Source: Helichrysum umbraculigerum (taxonomy: Eukaryota; Streptophyta; Magnoliopsida; Asterales; Asteraceae). From it: a stretch of 64,000 bases of DNA. A program made the translations under genes and the position numbers. Every line of letters begins with the position of its first letter. Position 1 is the first letter of the stretch. Under the pieces are notes generated by a model. That model did no database searches and had not been told where the DNA came from. It saw only the letters and a list, made by a program, of their open reading frames with translations. Shown one piece after another: positions 37,608-50,210 of the stretch. The DNA is taken from contig CATIUR010000011.1 in assembly GCA_949592205.1 (NCBI GenBank), positions 3,968,001-4,032,000 on the forward strand, in the 5' to 3' direction.

Positions 37608-38347
37608 GTATAATATAAATAGAACTTTCGAAAAATAGACGTTACATTGCAGATGAAGAAGATGATCAGAAATATAGATATATATAGAAGATATAGATAG
37701 AGAGAAGATATATATATAGATAGATACATATGCATATGATAATTATATGATAATAAAACATAGAAAGACACAGATTTAGATAGATATCAGATGGCTAGCC
37801 AATTTTAGAATTTTGTATTTTTTTTTTATTTTTTTTTTTTGCTTTAATGAATTATATGTTGTTTTATTATATTTATTTCTTTTTTATATATTAATTTATA
37901 TAATTATCATCATTAAAAAATCAAATAAAGTAAATAATAAAAAACTTCAGAACACTGTCCAGAACACTGTAAATTTAGTTTCACCACACCACAGAATCTT
38001 CATTTTCAACATTCTCCAAAACACTGTCCAGAACACCGTTTAGCACACCCTGTACTCTTAGGTCATAAATTAGAATTAGCCAAGGTCTACTATTAAATAT
38101 TAGCAACTGATCATATCGATCGTGTAGGACAAGATATAAATCCGATGATCGAAAGCATAAATCAATTTACAAATAATAAAAGAATAAAGAGATGTCAAAA
38201 AATTATACCTACATTTGATAGTTGTCATTGAACCTTGCAGGTATTTATTGTCTAAGTTCTCACAACCTTCTTCGCAATAAATTTGTGTATGGTAAAAAAA
38301 CAGACTGAAATAATTTGTTCTCAGATTTCTTACTCGAGTCTCATATT
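37481..38347. other. AT-rich DNA with (TA)n and CAGAACACTGT repeats
   Basis: A (TA)n microsatellite lies at about 37569-37605. AGAACACTGT occurs about three times between 37950 and 38040. Nothing else was recognised. Confidence 0.5.
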
Positions 38348-38356
38348 TATAAATGT

Positions 38357-39299
38357 GAGGTGGGATTTTTGAGAATGCTAAAAAAATAAAGAATGAGATA
38401 ACCAATATGATTCTTTCATTTTTCAACAAAACCCATTTCTTTTTTTTTTTTACTCCCTTGATCAATTATCTCACAAACCGTAGCTTCATAAATTATAAAA
38501 ATTACATATTCAGAACCAGCGCGTTTTTCTCTTCGATTAGAGTTGTCATAAGCTATACTTTCGACGATTTTTTTTTCTTCGTTTTTTTTACCATATTCTA
38601 TAATATAATCACATGTGATTTTTCATAAAAAATTAAAATTTGTTCACAATTATTTATTCATGGTATATGTTATTTAACACGTAATTACTACTTAATATTC
38701 ATCCACATTAAGAGTTATAAAAGAATTTTAAAAATTGCATTAGTTTTTATTAAAAATCACATGTGATTGTTATTTGTACACTTGATCACAAGTGATTTGT
38801 TATATAATCACATATGATTTTGCATATAATCACATATGATTTTCATTTAAAGAATGATATATGATGAGAAGTTTACTGATATATGATAATACATGTATGA
38901 TTTCAACTTGATTTTTACTTAATTGTATAATTCTTAGTCAATGATTTCAAAATTCGTATTTTATTACTCTTTAATCACATATGATTGATAGTTTGATGTT
39001 CAATCGCATGTGATTACAACTTAGTTTTTCATGTTTTAATCTCCTAAAATCATCAATGATTTGAATTTAAAGTTTAATCGGAGATATAAGCGGTTGTGAT
39101 TATTTTGTAGTGTTAAATCACATGTGATTTTATATTAGAAGCTCCCTGATTTCGAATATGTAATTTTTATAATTTGTAGACATAGGGTTTGTGAGATATT
39201 TAGCTTTAAAAAAAAGGTGAAAATGGGTATTTGAAATGGAGCAATCCTATTGGTTGCTTCATTCTCCATTTTTTTACCATTCTTTTTTGAACTTTCCTC
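38357..39299. mobile_element. Mutator-like MITE with internal ATCACATGTGAT palindromes
   Basis: The ends are long inverted repeats. GAGGTGGGATTTTTGAGAATG at the left pairs with GAGGAAAGTTCAAAAAAGAATG read from the right, and the similarity runs inward for about 150 bp (TAAAAAAAT, AACCAATA, CTCACAAACC, ATTATAAAAATTACATATTC). The same terminal motif is found on the large element at 45493-59451, and both are full of AATCACATGTGATT-like palindromes. The flanks share only AAATGT, not a full 9-bp duplication. Confidence 0.75.
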
Positions 39300-39327
39300 A
39301 AATGTATCTAAAGTGATATTTCGTGTA

Positions 39328-39625
39328 GGAAAATGCACTTAACTTAGTCATATCTTTATAGTATGTATTTAACTTCATTTTAGTCTATTGTCTATATCAA
39401 CCTTTCAACTTGGTCGATTGTTTGTTTCCAATGACTAATTTGATGAGGTGGTAACCGTATAATGCGCGACGTCATATGACACTTGATTTACTCATCATAA
39501 AAAACGGGTGCCACATTAGTTTGGATACACACAATAAAATACAAGTGAAAGGTTGAGACACACAATATACCAACACGAAATTTAGTATACACTATAGAGA
39601 TCGTATTAACGTTAATTGCATTCCC
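39328..39625. mobile_element. MITE-like inverted-repeat element
   Basis: The left arm GGAAAATGCACTTAAC...CAACCTTTCAACTTG resembles the reverse complement of the right arm, GGGAATGCAATTAACG...CAACCTTTCACTTG. No clear target duplication was found. The superfamily is unknown. Confidence 0.45.
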
Positions 39626-39970
39626 TTCATTAATCCCTTTATTGGTTCAACACAAAATAAGTTATACTCCTTTACCCAAAAAAAAAAAAAATAAGTTATA
39701 CTCTAGAATAATTTTTCATTAGGCCATCTATCCATAATTTTTATCTTTTCTTGGAATACCCGGATTCATAATTGCGTTTTTCATGCATAAAACTCATTGA
39801 TCCATTAAGAAAATGGTTACGACAATCATCAAAATTGTTCAAGTTGTGTGGGTTATAGTTTTACAATGACATACTAGCTCATTCGGACTTCAAATCCTGA
39901 TTTCGCCCCTGCTCTCACTTGATAAAGAATTAATTATTTTTTTCTCGTGGAGCGGAATATTGAGTTTTGA

Positions 39971-40877
39971 TCTAAATATTAATAAAAGAAAACTTGTCCT
40001 ATTGATTTTTTTGCAAAAATTGACACCTATTGACCAATCAGATTCTTCAATTTTATCAATTTTTCAATTAACCAATCACATCTCTCAATTTTCCTAAAAA
40101 AACTCTTTCAAAAAAAAAAAATAAATAAATAAACCCCGAATCCAAGATAAAATCGAAAATAATAATAATAGTATTTAATAATAATGGCACTCATCATATT
40201 GCAATTTTTTAGTATATTTATTTATTCAATCTTATAAAGTTATAATTATCAAATATGGAGTAATAAAATAATAATATTAATAATAAAAGTTCACGGGAAC
40301 TTAAATTTGAATATGCAATAGTTTTTTTTTTTTTTTATCTTCTAATTTCTAATAATAAAAAAATATGTTGTTTTGATCACTTTCGCGTGTTTGTAATTAC
40401 TTATTTGAAAAGTTCGTATTTTATAACCGATATGGTTAAAAGAATTATCACCAAGAAACACTATTACCTTATAAAATCGTTACCTGATTATTATTTTATA
40501 ATATAGTAAATTGTTACAAAATTAAAAAAAAAAAAAAACTAATCCAATTCTTTTTTCGTATTTTGAAGTATCAACTAATTTTTATATATTTTAAAGGGAT
40601 CACTCATTTAAACTGCACATTAAAAGGTATATATGTCCAATTTATGCAAATCAACTGTTTCAAATGAATACAATTAACATATACCTTTCGATGTGTATCT
40701 TTTCATTATTATTATACATTTTTTTGACAATCCATGTACATAGTTTAGATATAATATTTTTTATTTATTTATTATTATTTTTGTTTTTTTTGCAATTTCA
40801 TCATCAAATTTATATTATAATGTTATTGGCATATTAATATTTAAATATATACATGTGTATGCACGGGTTTAAACTAA
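39971..40877 (+). mobile_element. Helitron-like element
   Basis: It starts A|TCTAAATATTAATAAAAGAAAA and ends with GTGTATGCACGGGTTTAAACTAA|T: a TC start, a CTRR end after a short hairpin, and insertion between A and T as Helitrons do. No Rep/helicase coding is present. The 3' ~530 bp are repeated at about 40905-41483. Confidence 0.45.
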
Positions 40878-40904
40878 TAATAAAAAAAAACCTTTGCTAT
40901 TAAA

Positions 40905-41421
40905 ATATTTAGTTTTTTTATATTATTTTCTAATTTCTAATAATAAAAAAATATGTTGTGTTGATCACTTTCGCGTGTTTGTAATTACTTATTTGAAAAG
41001 TTCGTATTTTATAACCGGTATGGTTAAAAGAATTATCACCAAGAAACGCTATTACCTTATTAAATCTTTACCTGATTATTATTTTACAATAGAGTAAATT
41101 GTTACATAGTTAAAAAACCAACCAATCCAATTCTTTTTTCGTATTTTGAAGTATCGACTAATTTTTATATATTTTAAAGGGATCACTCATTTAAACTGCA
41201 CATTAAAAGGTATATATGTCCAATTTATGCAAATCAACTGTTTCAAATTAATACAATTAACATATACCTTTCGATGTGTATCTTTTCATTATAATTATTA
41301 TACTTTTTTCGACAATCCGTGTACATACACAGGTTTAGATATAATAATTTTTATTTATTTTTATATTTTTTTTCTTTGCAATTTCATCATCAAATTTATA
41401 TTATAATGTTATTGGCATATT

Positions 41422-41460
<39 letters not shown>

Positions 41461-41483
41461 GTGTATACACGGGTTTAAACTAA
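40905..41483 (+). repeat. Tandem copy of the Helitron-like 3' part
   Basis: It is about 90% similar by eye to 40321-40877, offset by about 588-606 bp, and includes GTTGTGTTGATCACTTTCGC and the same CACGGGTTTAAACTAA|T end. An AT microsatellite has expanded before its end. A further head-like sequence (AAACGAAAACC, CAATTAACCAATCAAATG) follows at 41484-41650. Confidence 0.65.
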
Positions 41484-41657
41484 TAATAAACGAAAACCTT
41501 TGCAATTGAAATATTTCGTAAAATAAAGACCTAATAACCGATCGAATAATTTAATTTTATAAAACTTTCAATTAACCAATCAAATGTACTGATCTATCTA
41601 AAAAGTATATATTGAAAAAAACCCCATAATCCTCTTACTGTAAAGTTTTAATCTAAA

Positions 41658-41868
<211 letters not shown>

Positions 41869-41902
41869 TATAATTGTAATTGGTAAGAATATTACATTAT
41901 TT

Positions 41903-42363
41903 TGTGTAGTCCCAATAATCACCAAGCAAAAGAATTTAAAACATAAATAAGAACAATACGAAGAACACAAAGAAGATTGTTAAATACCAAATCCCTAATC
42001 TTATTAAATAAATCAACAAGACGGATACAACTCATTCGTATCAGGGTTTTACAACCTTAGGGATAACGAATTTACAAACACAAAACCCTAATTCTATATA
42101 ATGAATATAGAACGTGTTAACTAACAAGGATCAAAAGACCTTAGGGTTAAAACTCTATAGACGTCTACATATTTTTGTGCACACTTTTTCCTACACCCAA
42201 TGTCTCTTTATATAATAGAGACGTCTAGATTTACAAGAAAACCTAATTGTATTAGGAAACTAAGTCCCCTAATATTTCAATTTAATCCTTCTATTTTCAG
42301 TTTTACTATTTGTCTCATCAAATTAATATGTAGGGAAATTATGACAACATAATTTTCCTAACA
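41903..42363 (-). mobile_element. Solo LTR, 461 bp, TSD TATTT
   Basis: On the minus strand it runs TGTTAGGAAAATTATG to GGGACTACACA, with TATTT directly on both sides (41898-41902, 42364-42368). A TATATAAAGAGAC promoter-like box on the minus strand gives the orientation. No primer site or purine tract adjoins it, so it is a solo LTR. Its length would suit Copia; that is an inference. Confidence 0.8.
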
Positions 42364-42368
42364 TATTT

Positions 42369-43037
42369 TAATCATATGTTAAAAATGAGCATTTTTTCTT
42401 GATTTTCGACTAAGTCTTTGATTTTTATTATCATTATCAGTTAATTACTTTATTTATTTATTATAGTAATTTCATGCTATGAGTATCAAATCCTCTAATA
42501 ACTTTCAATTTAAAATGGGTATTGATAACTAACATGAAAAATAAACAACTATACGAATTCTCCATAAACTTTTTTGAGTAATGAATGTAGCAATCTATCA
42601 TTTGAAGAACTATCAAAAAAGATATTCGAGTTGGAGATAATGATGGTTTGCTTTTCAATATCCCGTGTTTATACAAGGGTCTAAAATCTAGTACAATAAT
42701 AAAATTAATGTTTTGCGTGATTGCGGTTTGTAGAAGTCCTGCATAATAAGCATACTATTACATATTCTGACAATTAAAGTCTTTTATATATATTAAAAAA
42801 AGAAGAATAATAAGATTATTAAAATAATATAAAGATACCATTATGTTTCTATTGAAGATGATATTCACAAAACCCCAAATTCTGCAATTTTACCCTAGCT
42901 GGATTGTGTTCACATATACTTATAGTAATGAAAATATCATCTCATAACAAATTAGTGCTCATATAATAGGTAACTTACTCTTCCCTTTTTATTCAATAAC
43001 ACACAACATAAGTACATGATGCGGTTATCTTATCTTA
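42369..43037. other. AT-rich DNA, nothing recognised
   Basis: No supported gene or element was seen between the solo LTR and the Stowaway MITE. Confidence 0.5.
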
Positions 43038-43039
43038 TA

Positions 43040-43236
43040 CTACCTCCGTCCCAAAATTATAGTCCATCTTTCCTTTTTGGGACGTCCCAAAATAATTGTC
43101 CACTTCCCATTTCAACCAATAAGAAGAGAGTTTAGTGGGTGCAGATTCTATTTGAGTGGTTGAAAACTGTTGTGGTCCCACTTTTATTAAACTGTGTGCT
43201 TTTTGTTGGTGGACAATAATTTTGGGACGGAGGGAG
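43040..43236. mobile_element. Stowaway MITE (Tc1/Mariner type), TSD TA
   Basis: The terminal inverted repeats are CTACCTCCGTCCCAAAATTA and, at the right, ATAATTTTGGGACGGAGGGAG, flanked by TA on both sides (43038-43039, 43237-43238). The 197-bp length and the CTCCGTCCC end are classic for Stowaway. Confidence 0.95.
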
Positions 43237-43879
43237 TAATAAATAAATAAATATAATATATATACAATTCACCTTTGTGACATCATCAATTACTTAACTA
43301 GGTTTTAAACCCGTGTATAAACACGGATGTTCAATGCAAATATTTCTATAACATGAATTTTCATATTACATAAAATATTTGTCGATGTTTGTTTTTGCCT
43401 TTTACACATTCAAGTTTCAACTAATGTTTAACTCATCAAGTCCCCCCTTTTTTTTTTATAACATACGGAGTATTACATAGTAAAACTTTTATTTCTTATC
43501 TCTTATTAGAATTAGCTATATGTTTACATATAAAATTAGTTTTTTTTATTAAGAAGAAAAAAGGTTAACAAACTAAATATCTCTTATTATACGTTCATAA
43601 TAAACTAAAAGATATAATTTATTGATCATTGCAAATCGTATAAACTATTATTGAGTTGTTAAATTATAAGGTAAAATTTGGATAACACAACCTTATTTTC
43701 AAGAAACTTTTTACCAAAAACACCATCATGGTTAAATCATCTTATGGCATGTAGTAGTATTCATCCCATTTTTTTTTTTTTTAATTTAAACGAAGAATGT
43801 GTACTACCTCAACTATAACATATAATTTAGCTTTAATATATTTGAATTATTTACTGTGAGTTTATTGATATATTAATCA

Positions 43880-44190
43880 TAAGACTATAAAACCCTGTGT
43901 ATACATATGCACGGATTCAAATCAAACTATCTTTCACTTAAATGAATGTTAAACCCGTATATTCGAATCAAACTATTTTCTTGTTATTTAAATGTTAAAC
44001 CCATGTACACACACAAAACTTTAATGAGATCATATCGAGATTTAAATTTATCGTTGTTAATATGTAATACTCATTTGACTACATATGGATGTCGAATAAA
44101 ACTATCTTCGTTTATTAGAATGTTAAACCCGTGAATATACACGAATGTCGAATAGAACTATCTTTTATTTATTTGAATGTTAAATTTTAT
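43880..44190 (-). repeat. Extra Helitron-tail-like repeats
   Basis: Four degenerate copies of GTTAAACCCGTGTAT...CACG(A/G)AT(G/T)TC(G)AAT, at about 43887, 43945, 43992 and 44120, resemble the hairpin end at 43303-43330. They are probably tandem decay copies of the 3' terminus. Confidence 0.55.
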
Positions 44191-44563
44191 TTTCTTCCAC
44201 TTGAGTCTTATTATATAATAATAACGTTGGTTTGATCATAGTCCACCACTACTTGTTCTTCTTGTGTGCAATGTCTAATTATTTTCTCAATAGCCATTAA
44301 TGACCAAAATTTTTCGTTAAATACTAAAGCTAGATCGAGATACGTACTCATTCTAGAGCTACCTACCTTTTTTCTTTATTATATAACAATATAATTAACA
44401 AAAAACAATAATCCAATATAATTATTAAATATTATTAAAAGAATTACTAAAGCCAATAGTCTAAATATAAAATAAGTTTTGCATAAAGTTGTGTGAATGA
44501 ATAAATCTGTCATCATCCGTGAAAACGATCCTCCATTAAATTTATTTTATATTTATTATCATA

Positions 44564-44967
44564 GGGAAAGGTTATTGTAAGATCACTTATTATCGTAGGA
44601 ACCGTAGGAACGACTTTTTTCACTTTTAAATTCAATGTATGTACATGTTTTACAAAAAAAAGTTATGCTAAAATTATTAAAATTTTAACCTTTTTTAATA
44701 TTAGATTAATTAAAAAATAAAAGAAAATATGTGATACTCAAATTAAAGTTGTATATCACAACCTTTTATATGTGATACTATGATACACAAAAAAATTATG
44801 ATGTGTATCATATTTAAAAAAAAAAATCTAATAGTAAAGAACACACAATTCTAAGAATTTTAATATATATTTTTCATCAAAAACATAATTTAATCTTAAA
44901 ATTTAAAGTAAAAATATATGTTCCTAAGCTTCTCACCATAATAAGTGTTCTTATTTGAACCTTACCC
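44564..44967. mobile_element. Mutator-like MITE, 10-bp target duplication (9/10)
   Basis: The inverted ends are GGGAAAGGTT...CACTTATTAT and, from the right, GGGTAAGGTT...CACTTATTAT. The flanks TATTATCATA and TATTATCCTA differ at one of ten bases. It is 404 bp with no coding. Confidence 0.7.
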
Positions 44968-45039
44968 TATTATCCTAATTAAATATTGGATAAGTTAAAT
45001 TGTATGAATTAAATTATTAAAGTTAATCTTCTATTAAAG

Positions 45040-45207
45040 CAAATGATCACCAGCTCAACTGGTTGTGATGCATGGGGTTTTACCCATAGGTCTCGGGTTC
45101 GAGTCCTGTGGTGGTTTTTCCTATGTGAGACAATATATGGGCGGGTAGTGGTGACACGATGATACTCCATTACTGACCCGCAGGTGTTATTTGCCGTTTC
45201 CAAAAAA
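45040..45207 (+). mobile_element. tRNA-derived SINE with 14-bp target duplication
   Basis: It has a Pol III A box (AGCTCAACTGG) and B box (GGTTCGAGTCC), a 168-bp body and an A7 tail. ATCTTCTATTAAAG flanks it on both sides (45026-45039, 45208-45221). This is a clear, little-decayed insertion. Confidence 0.92.
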
Positions 45208-45499
45208 ATCTTCTATTAAAGAAACTACCTAATTCATTAACGAAATTTTAGGAAAATAAATAAATTTGATTGGTTAATAGAAATTTTTATGAAATCTAGA
45301 CATTTGATTGGTTAATAGGTCTTAATTTTAACCAATTTTTTCATAAAAAATTTTCTTTTATTAATAATTAGATTAGTCAATTTCAATTTTTACCATTTAT
45401 TTATCTATATTAAATAATATATTAATATCAATAATTTAAGTATTATTAATGTTATATTTTATATTAAATATCAGTAAGAACAATAATAAAACGAGGTGG

Positions 45500-46413
45500 G
45501 TTCTTTAAAGAATGATATATATTCAAAGAATGAGGGAACCAATCACAATTTAGCATTTTATTTATGGAGGGAGGGTAGCTTCGTCATTTCTTAAATGAGT
45601 ATAATAACAATTAAGTTTTAAAATAGATTACAGCTCAAAATCAGAAATCACGTTCTCTTCTTCCCCAAATTCTTGAAATTAGCGTTTCTCTCAAAATCAA
45701 CATCAATCTACAAATTAGCTACTGATTAAAATGTGATTCATGCTTAAAAACATAATATGAATCTTGTAATGACGATAAATAACATTTATCCTTATCAATT
45801 TGATCGTGATCTTGGATGAATCGGAATAATACCGTGATTTTTCATGGAGAATAGCTACAATTCACAAGTGATTATCATTTGGTTCGAATGTGATTCAAGC
45901 TGTTAACTTCATGTGAATCACATGTTCTTCATTGAAACATTCATCATTATTGATTTGCTCTAGATGATGATCGAATCGGTAAAAATACGAAAGTTTTCCA
46001 TGTTAAATTTCAAGTATATATATTAAGTTTCTTTTTCACACAGATACTCTCCGTTTCTTCATCAATGTTTCTTGAATCGTGAAGTTGCATCACATGTTCT
46101 TCACTAGATGTTTGAATGTTGAAAACTTGTAGAGTTATTTGTCGCACACCAGGTGTTTGATAAAATGCACAATCAGTTTCCACATTTGATTTGAAAGTTA
46201 AAATCACATGTGATTAATTCATGACTGGTTGTTTTCAAAAATGATTGTGCATCAAGAAGTTTATAGTGAAATCACTTGTGATATTTAAATCTGAATAAGT
46301 GTAAATCACATATGATTTGTTATTTTTAAGATACAAGTGTAATATACATAAGAATCTAGATGATATTGTTTACATATGAAAAGGAGTAAATTACATGTGA
46401 TTTTCACATCACA
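45500..46413. other. Left interior of the Mutator-like element
   Basis: There is no coding frame. It contains ATCACATGTGAT-type palindromes at about 45915, 46200, 46268, 46302 and 46391. Confidence 0.6.
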
Positions 46414-47524
46414 TGTCGCACCCCCAAATTTTGATGCGGAAGCGATTTGGGTAGGGGTGTGACTAATTACATATCACAGCACATAAGATATAATGAACGA
46501 CCACTATATGCGTCGTTTTGAACTTGTATTGATAAAAGCAAATGTTTACATCAAAAATATAGTTACATTAGCTCGGTTGAAATTGAGAGATTTAAGTACA
46601 TAATTAATCTATACAAAATATAATAATGCAGCTAAATCTATGATTTGTTTGCATGCTGACTCGAGCTAACTTGCCTTGATTGAGCAGTCCAACCTGCTGC
46701 TGGTTAACTGTGATACATGCTAAAATGGGTCAGCGAAACGCTGGTGAGCTCACAGGTTTGTATGTCAGCACATATTTGTATGAACCGCAAGATTTATAAT
46801 TGAATTTATAAAGCAATTAAGCCAAATAAAAGTTATACAGTCATGAGCACATAGTCTGAGCTTAACTTGAGTGTCAGGTCCAATTAAGGAAACCCAACTG
46901 AGGTGCCTCCTACGAGTGCCTAATCCACACTCGTCTTCCCAAATGCTAATACATCCGTTTGACCAGTTAGTGCATGCTAACCCGGACGAGGATTGTCAAT
47001 CCTATATGATATCATATACTAACATTCACGCTACTACGTATTACCAGACTATGCTATGGAGGGCTTTAAATTGATTAGTTGAAGTAACTCATGTAGTATT
47101 AGAATTTATTTGTACTTGCGTTCAACTTGTAAAACAAAACGAGCAATAATATCACACCCCTGATTGAAAAGCAGTAAAATAGGGGCCATGAGACTCACCT
47201 GAGCCTTGGTTGTTTATCTAAATAGACTTGAATTGATTAGCTGTGACTTGTTGTCTGAAGACTTGTAACCTGAAGGTGTCCATGACACGCGATGTTTATA
47301 ATTGTGATTAGGTATTTACAAAGAATACCTTTGTAGTTGTTTATCCAACGATAATGTCCAAATTTCCCCGATTTGGTTGATTGACTTGCCCAAATTACTA
47401 CGATTTGGTTGATTGGATTGTATGTTTGAAAACGTGTACGGCCCGTTGGTGATTGTTTGTAATAATAATCTTCAACATTATTATATTGATTTTGAAGTGT
47501 TGTACTTAAAAAGTATCTACAAAC

Positions 47525-47635
47525 TTTTAGGTGACGGGGGTCCAGGGGCAGCGCCCCTGGTTAGCTAGGTTCCAGGGGTGGCAACCCCTGGCGGGGTCCA
47601 AGGGGCTGGCCCCTGGTTGGGGTCGAGATGCCAAG
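47525..47635. repeat. GC-rich CCAGGGGC/GCCCCTGG minisatellite in solo LTR
   Basis: Four imperfect units of GGGTCCAGGGGCAGCGCCCC type, each a palindrome around the CCAGGGG/CCCCTGG core. It is strikingly GC-rich within AT-rich DNA. Confidence 0.8.
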
Positions 47636-47764
47636 TCAGCTCGAAAATTTTTTATTTCTATTAAATTGTTTTGGTGAAAAACGCATCTGGACTCGAATTT
47701 GGGTGAAATCAAGCGATAAAATTTAGGTCTCGACACTTAGTAAAAATTGTAAACTTTCTGTTTT

Positions 47765-48130
47765 TAGCGTCACTTATAGCGACACTCAAGGGTTAAGGCG
47801 ACACTTAGGAAGTGTCGCATAAAATTGCGAAATATGAGTTTAGGGCGTCACTTAGGGAAGTGACGCATGAGGTGGCGACACTCAGGCAGTGTCGGTAACA
47901 AGTGTCGGTTTAAAGTTCTAGGCGTCACTAGGCAAGTGACGGACATAAGTGTCGGTTGGAGTGATGGATATTGAAAATGCGTCACTTAGGTAGTGACGGA
48001 AAAAGAGGGTTTTTAGCGGCACTTAGGCAAGTGACGCAGAATTAGGGCTTTTAGCGACACTTAATGCGTCACTTAAGTGACGCACGAAGTGACGCTATAC
48101 TGCAGTCGTCATTGCGACACTTACGTCTGA
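47765..48130 (-). repeat. GTGACGC/GCGTCAC palindrome array in solo LTR
   Basis: About a dozen units of GCGTCACTTAGG or GCGACACTTAGG alternate with AAGTGACGC or AAGTGTCGC, so neighbouring units form hairpins. It lies about 920-1,290 bp from the LTR's 5' end, like the arrays in the other two families. Confidence 0.85.
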
Positions 48131-48892
48131 TGACGGATTTTTGAGCAAACATGTAAACATATATAAACTACAAACATGTAAAAATGAGTGAAATCGGAAA
48201 GTTTCGGGTTTTTGTCGGAAAGTTACAAACTTTACGCCGTGAGAATCCGAAAAGATAGGAAGATAGATCGTGATGCCGTGAATCTTTTACTCCAAACGGG
48301 TCTTGAAATCCGAGGTCTTTTGTGTGTGTTATTTGGTGATTTTAATGGTGGTGGTGGTGTTGTGGTTTGGAGAGAAAAGAAAGAGAGAGAGAGAAGAAGA
48401 AGAAGGTGAAAGATGATGATGAAATGAGAATGGGAGGGGGTTTTCCCCCTTTCCTAGGCCGGTTGGGGTGGGGGCCCACCGAAGTGTGGGTCTCCACTTT
48501 TCAACTCCGTGTATTCGCGCTCCGTGCGGTGTTCGTTTTCCCCGATCGTTAAAACGTTAGTTAATTATTTGTACACGTTTAATTACAAGTTTTAAAATAC
48601 GAATATTTACCTAATATTTTGTTGAAGTATTGTACCAAATACTTAATAATTGCGTTATAAATTATAACTTTAACTTGTTTTGCTTTGTTTGCGCGCTTAA
48701 TATTTTAATTGCGTAGTCATTGATTGTATGATACAAAATGTTTTCAAATCATATTTTTGATATGATAGTGTTATTAAATAATATTATATTATTCAACCAA
48801 ATTGTTCACCAACGTCCGTATTTAATTGGACCGAATTGCATTCGATTTGAAACTTGTACGATGTAATCAAACCGCATAATTGTATAGATATT

Positions 48893-48897
<5 letters not shown>

Positions 48898-48960
<63 letters not shown>
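48898..48960. repeat. (TA)n microsatellite
   Basis: About thirty uninterrupted TA units. Confidence 0.95.
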
Positions 48961-48961
<1 letters not shown>

Positions 48962-49499
48962 ATACATTAATTAGCCTAACACAGAACTAATTACATGTAT
49001 TAAAACTTGATTAGGCACTAATTTCTAATCCTAATTTGACGGGTGTCACATCACATATGATAAATCACTATTCTAATTCTTAAAGTTTGTTATGTAGATG
49101 AGATTATTGGTTTGTTTATGATATATTTAGATAATATAAAAGTAAAATATAGATTAATCACGTGAATTTTCTTGAATTCTACTATTTATGATTTAATATG
49201 TTCATTTCATTTTGTAAGACTGTGATTTGTAACAAAAGAATCAGTTGAAGACACGTTGGAGCCGAAGTGAAAATGTGAAGATTATGAAAAGAGGGGCAAT
49301 ACACATAACAAAAAGACTCGTAAATATTCAAGCAATGATAGCTACAAATATGAGCTAGACCCGAATAACGTTTAACTTAGTTCAGTTTCTTATGTAATTT
49401 TTTTTATATATTTTAACTTATGTAATGTTTTAAGATATTGTAATATTTAACGAAGTTTGATTTAATGTTATTATTCTCTATTCTTTAGTTATTTAAACT

Positions 49500-50210
49500 C
49501 TAGTTGTACTAGTTGCATAATCAGATGTGATTATATGCAGAATCACATATATTTCGTACTATCCCGATATACAATCACGTGTGATATGGAATTACATATG
49601 ATTGTAGGTAGTACAATCACATGTGATTGTAACATAGATAAAATGTTATCTGTAAGACTTGTAAGTATAATGACTTAGAAAGTAAGAGTACAATCAAAAA
49701 TCACATGTGATCGTATATTTTCATATGTATTTAGGATCATATGTTTCAAAACTATACTAAACCACATGTGATTTTATTTGCAATTCTCATAAACATATTT
49801 AAAACATTAAAAATCACGTGTGATTTTTCCCGAAATCTGGTAAACGCATCATTTCATAGAAACATCACATGTGATTTTACATTGAATTCTCGAAATATAA
49901 ATGATGTAATATAAAAATCACATGTGATTTAACAAAGAAATAGCACAAGAATGCATTAAATACTCTTCAGACTATAAAAAATTTCACAAAAACATCATTT
50001 TCAGAAAACTTATTCTTGAACTAATAAAAATCACATATGATTGTACATTTTCATATGTATTTAGGATAATATGTTTTAAAACTATACTAAATCACATGTG
50101 ATTCTTATCAGCAATTCTTATAAACATATTAATACATTAAAAAATCACGTGTGATTTTACTTCGAATTCTCAAAATATAAACGATATAATATAAAAATCA
50201 TATGTGATTT
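49500..50210. repeat. Cluster of ATCACATGTGAT palindromes with a 330-bp tandem duplication
   Basis: AATCACATGTGATT, or variants with CACGTG, CATATG or CAGATG centres, occurs about every 50 bp (e.g. 49572, 49614, 49695, 49812, 49916, 50092, 50143). The stretch from about 49695 to 50024 is repeated at 50025 to about 50290, including the edge of the coding exon. Confidence 0.85.

Larger units (their letters stand above)
43298..45372 (-). mobile_element. Helitron-like element carrying a MITE and a SINE
   Basis: On the minus strand it starts A|TCTAATTATTAATAAAAGAAAA, like the element at 39971, and ends CCGTGTTTATACACGGGTTTAAAACCTAG|T. That gives a TC start, a 3' hairpin, a CTAG end and an A/T insertion site. 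No coding is present. A MITE (44564-44967) and a SINE (45040-45207) lie inside it. Confidence 0.5.
46414..49050 (-). mobile_element. Solo LTR of a long-LTR Ty3-gypsy family, TSD TCACA
   Basis: On the minus strand it runs TGTGACACCCGTC to GGGGGTGCGACA, flanked by TCACA on both sides (46409-46413, 49051-49055). 2,637 bp. It shares the GC-rich island (48507-48549), a CT-rich tract and a palindromic array at the same relative place with the LTRs at 18761 and 50519, but little else. It lacks internal sequence, so it is a solo LTR. Confidence 0.88.

Noticed and set aside
38357..39299. 9-bp target duplication for the small Mutator-like MITE
   Set aside because: Only six bases (AAATGT) match directly at the edges, so the duplication is not claimed.
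45040..45115. Functional tRNA gene
   Set aside because: A and B boxes are present but there is no cloverleaf or anticodon arm. The A tail and 14-bp flanking duplication show a SINE.
47527..47736. Minus-strand open frame rich in GASPLDPARG
   Set aside because: It is a translation of the GC-rich minisatellite.
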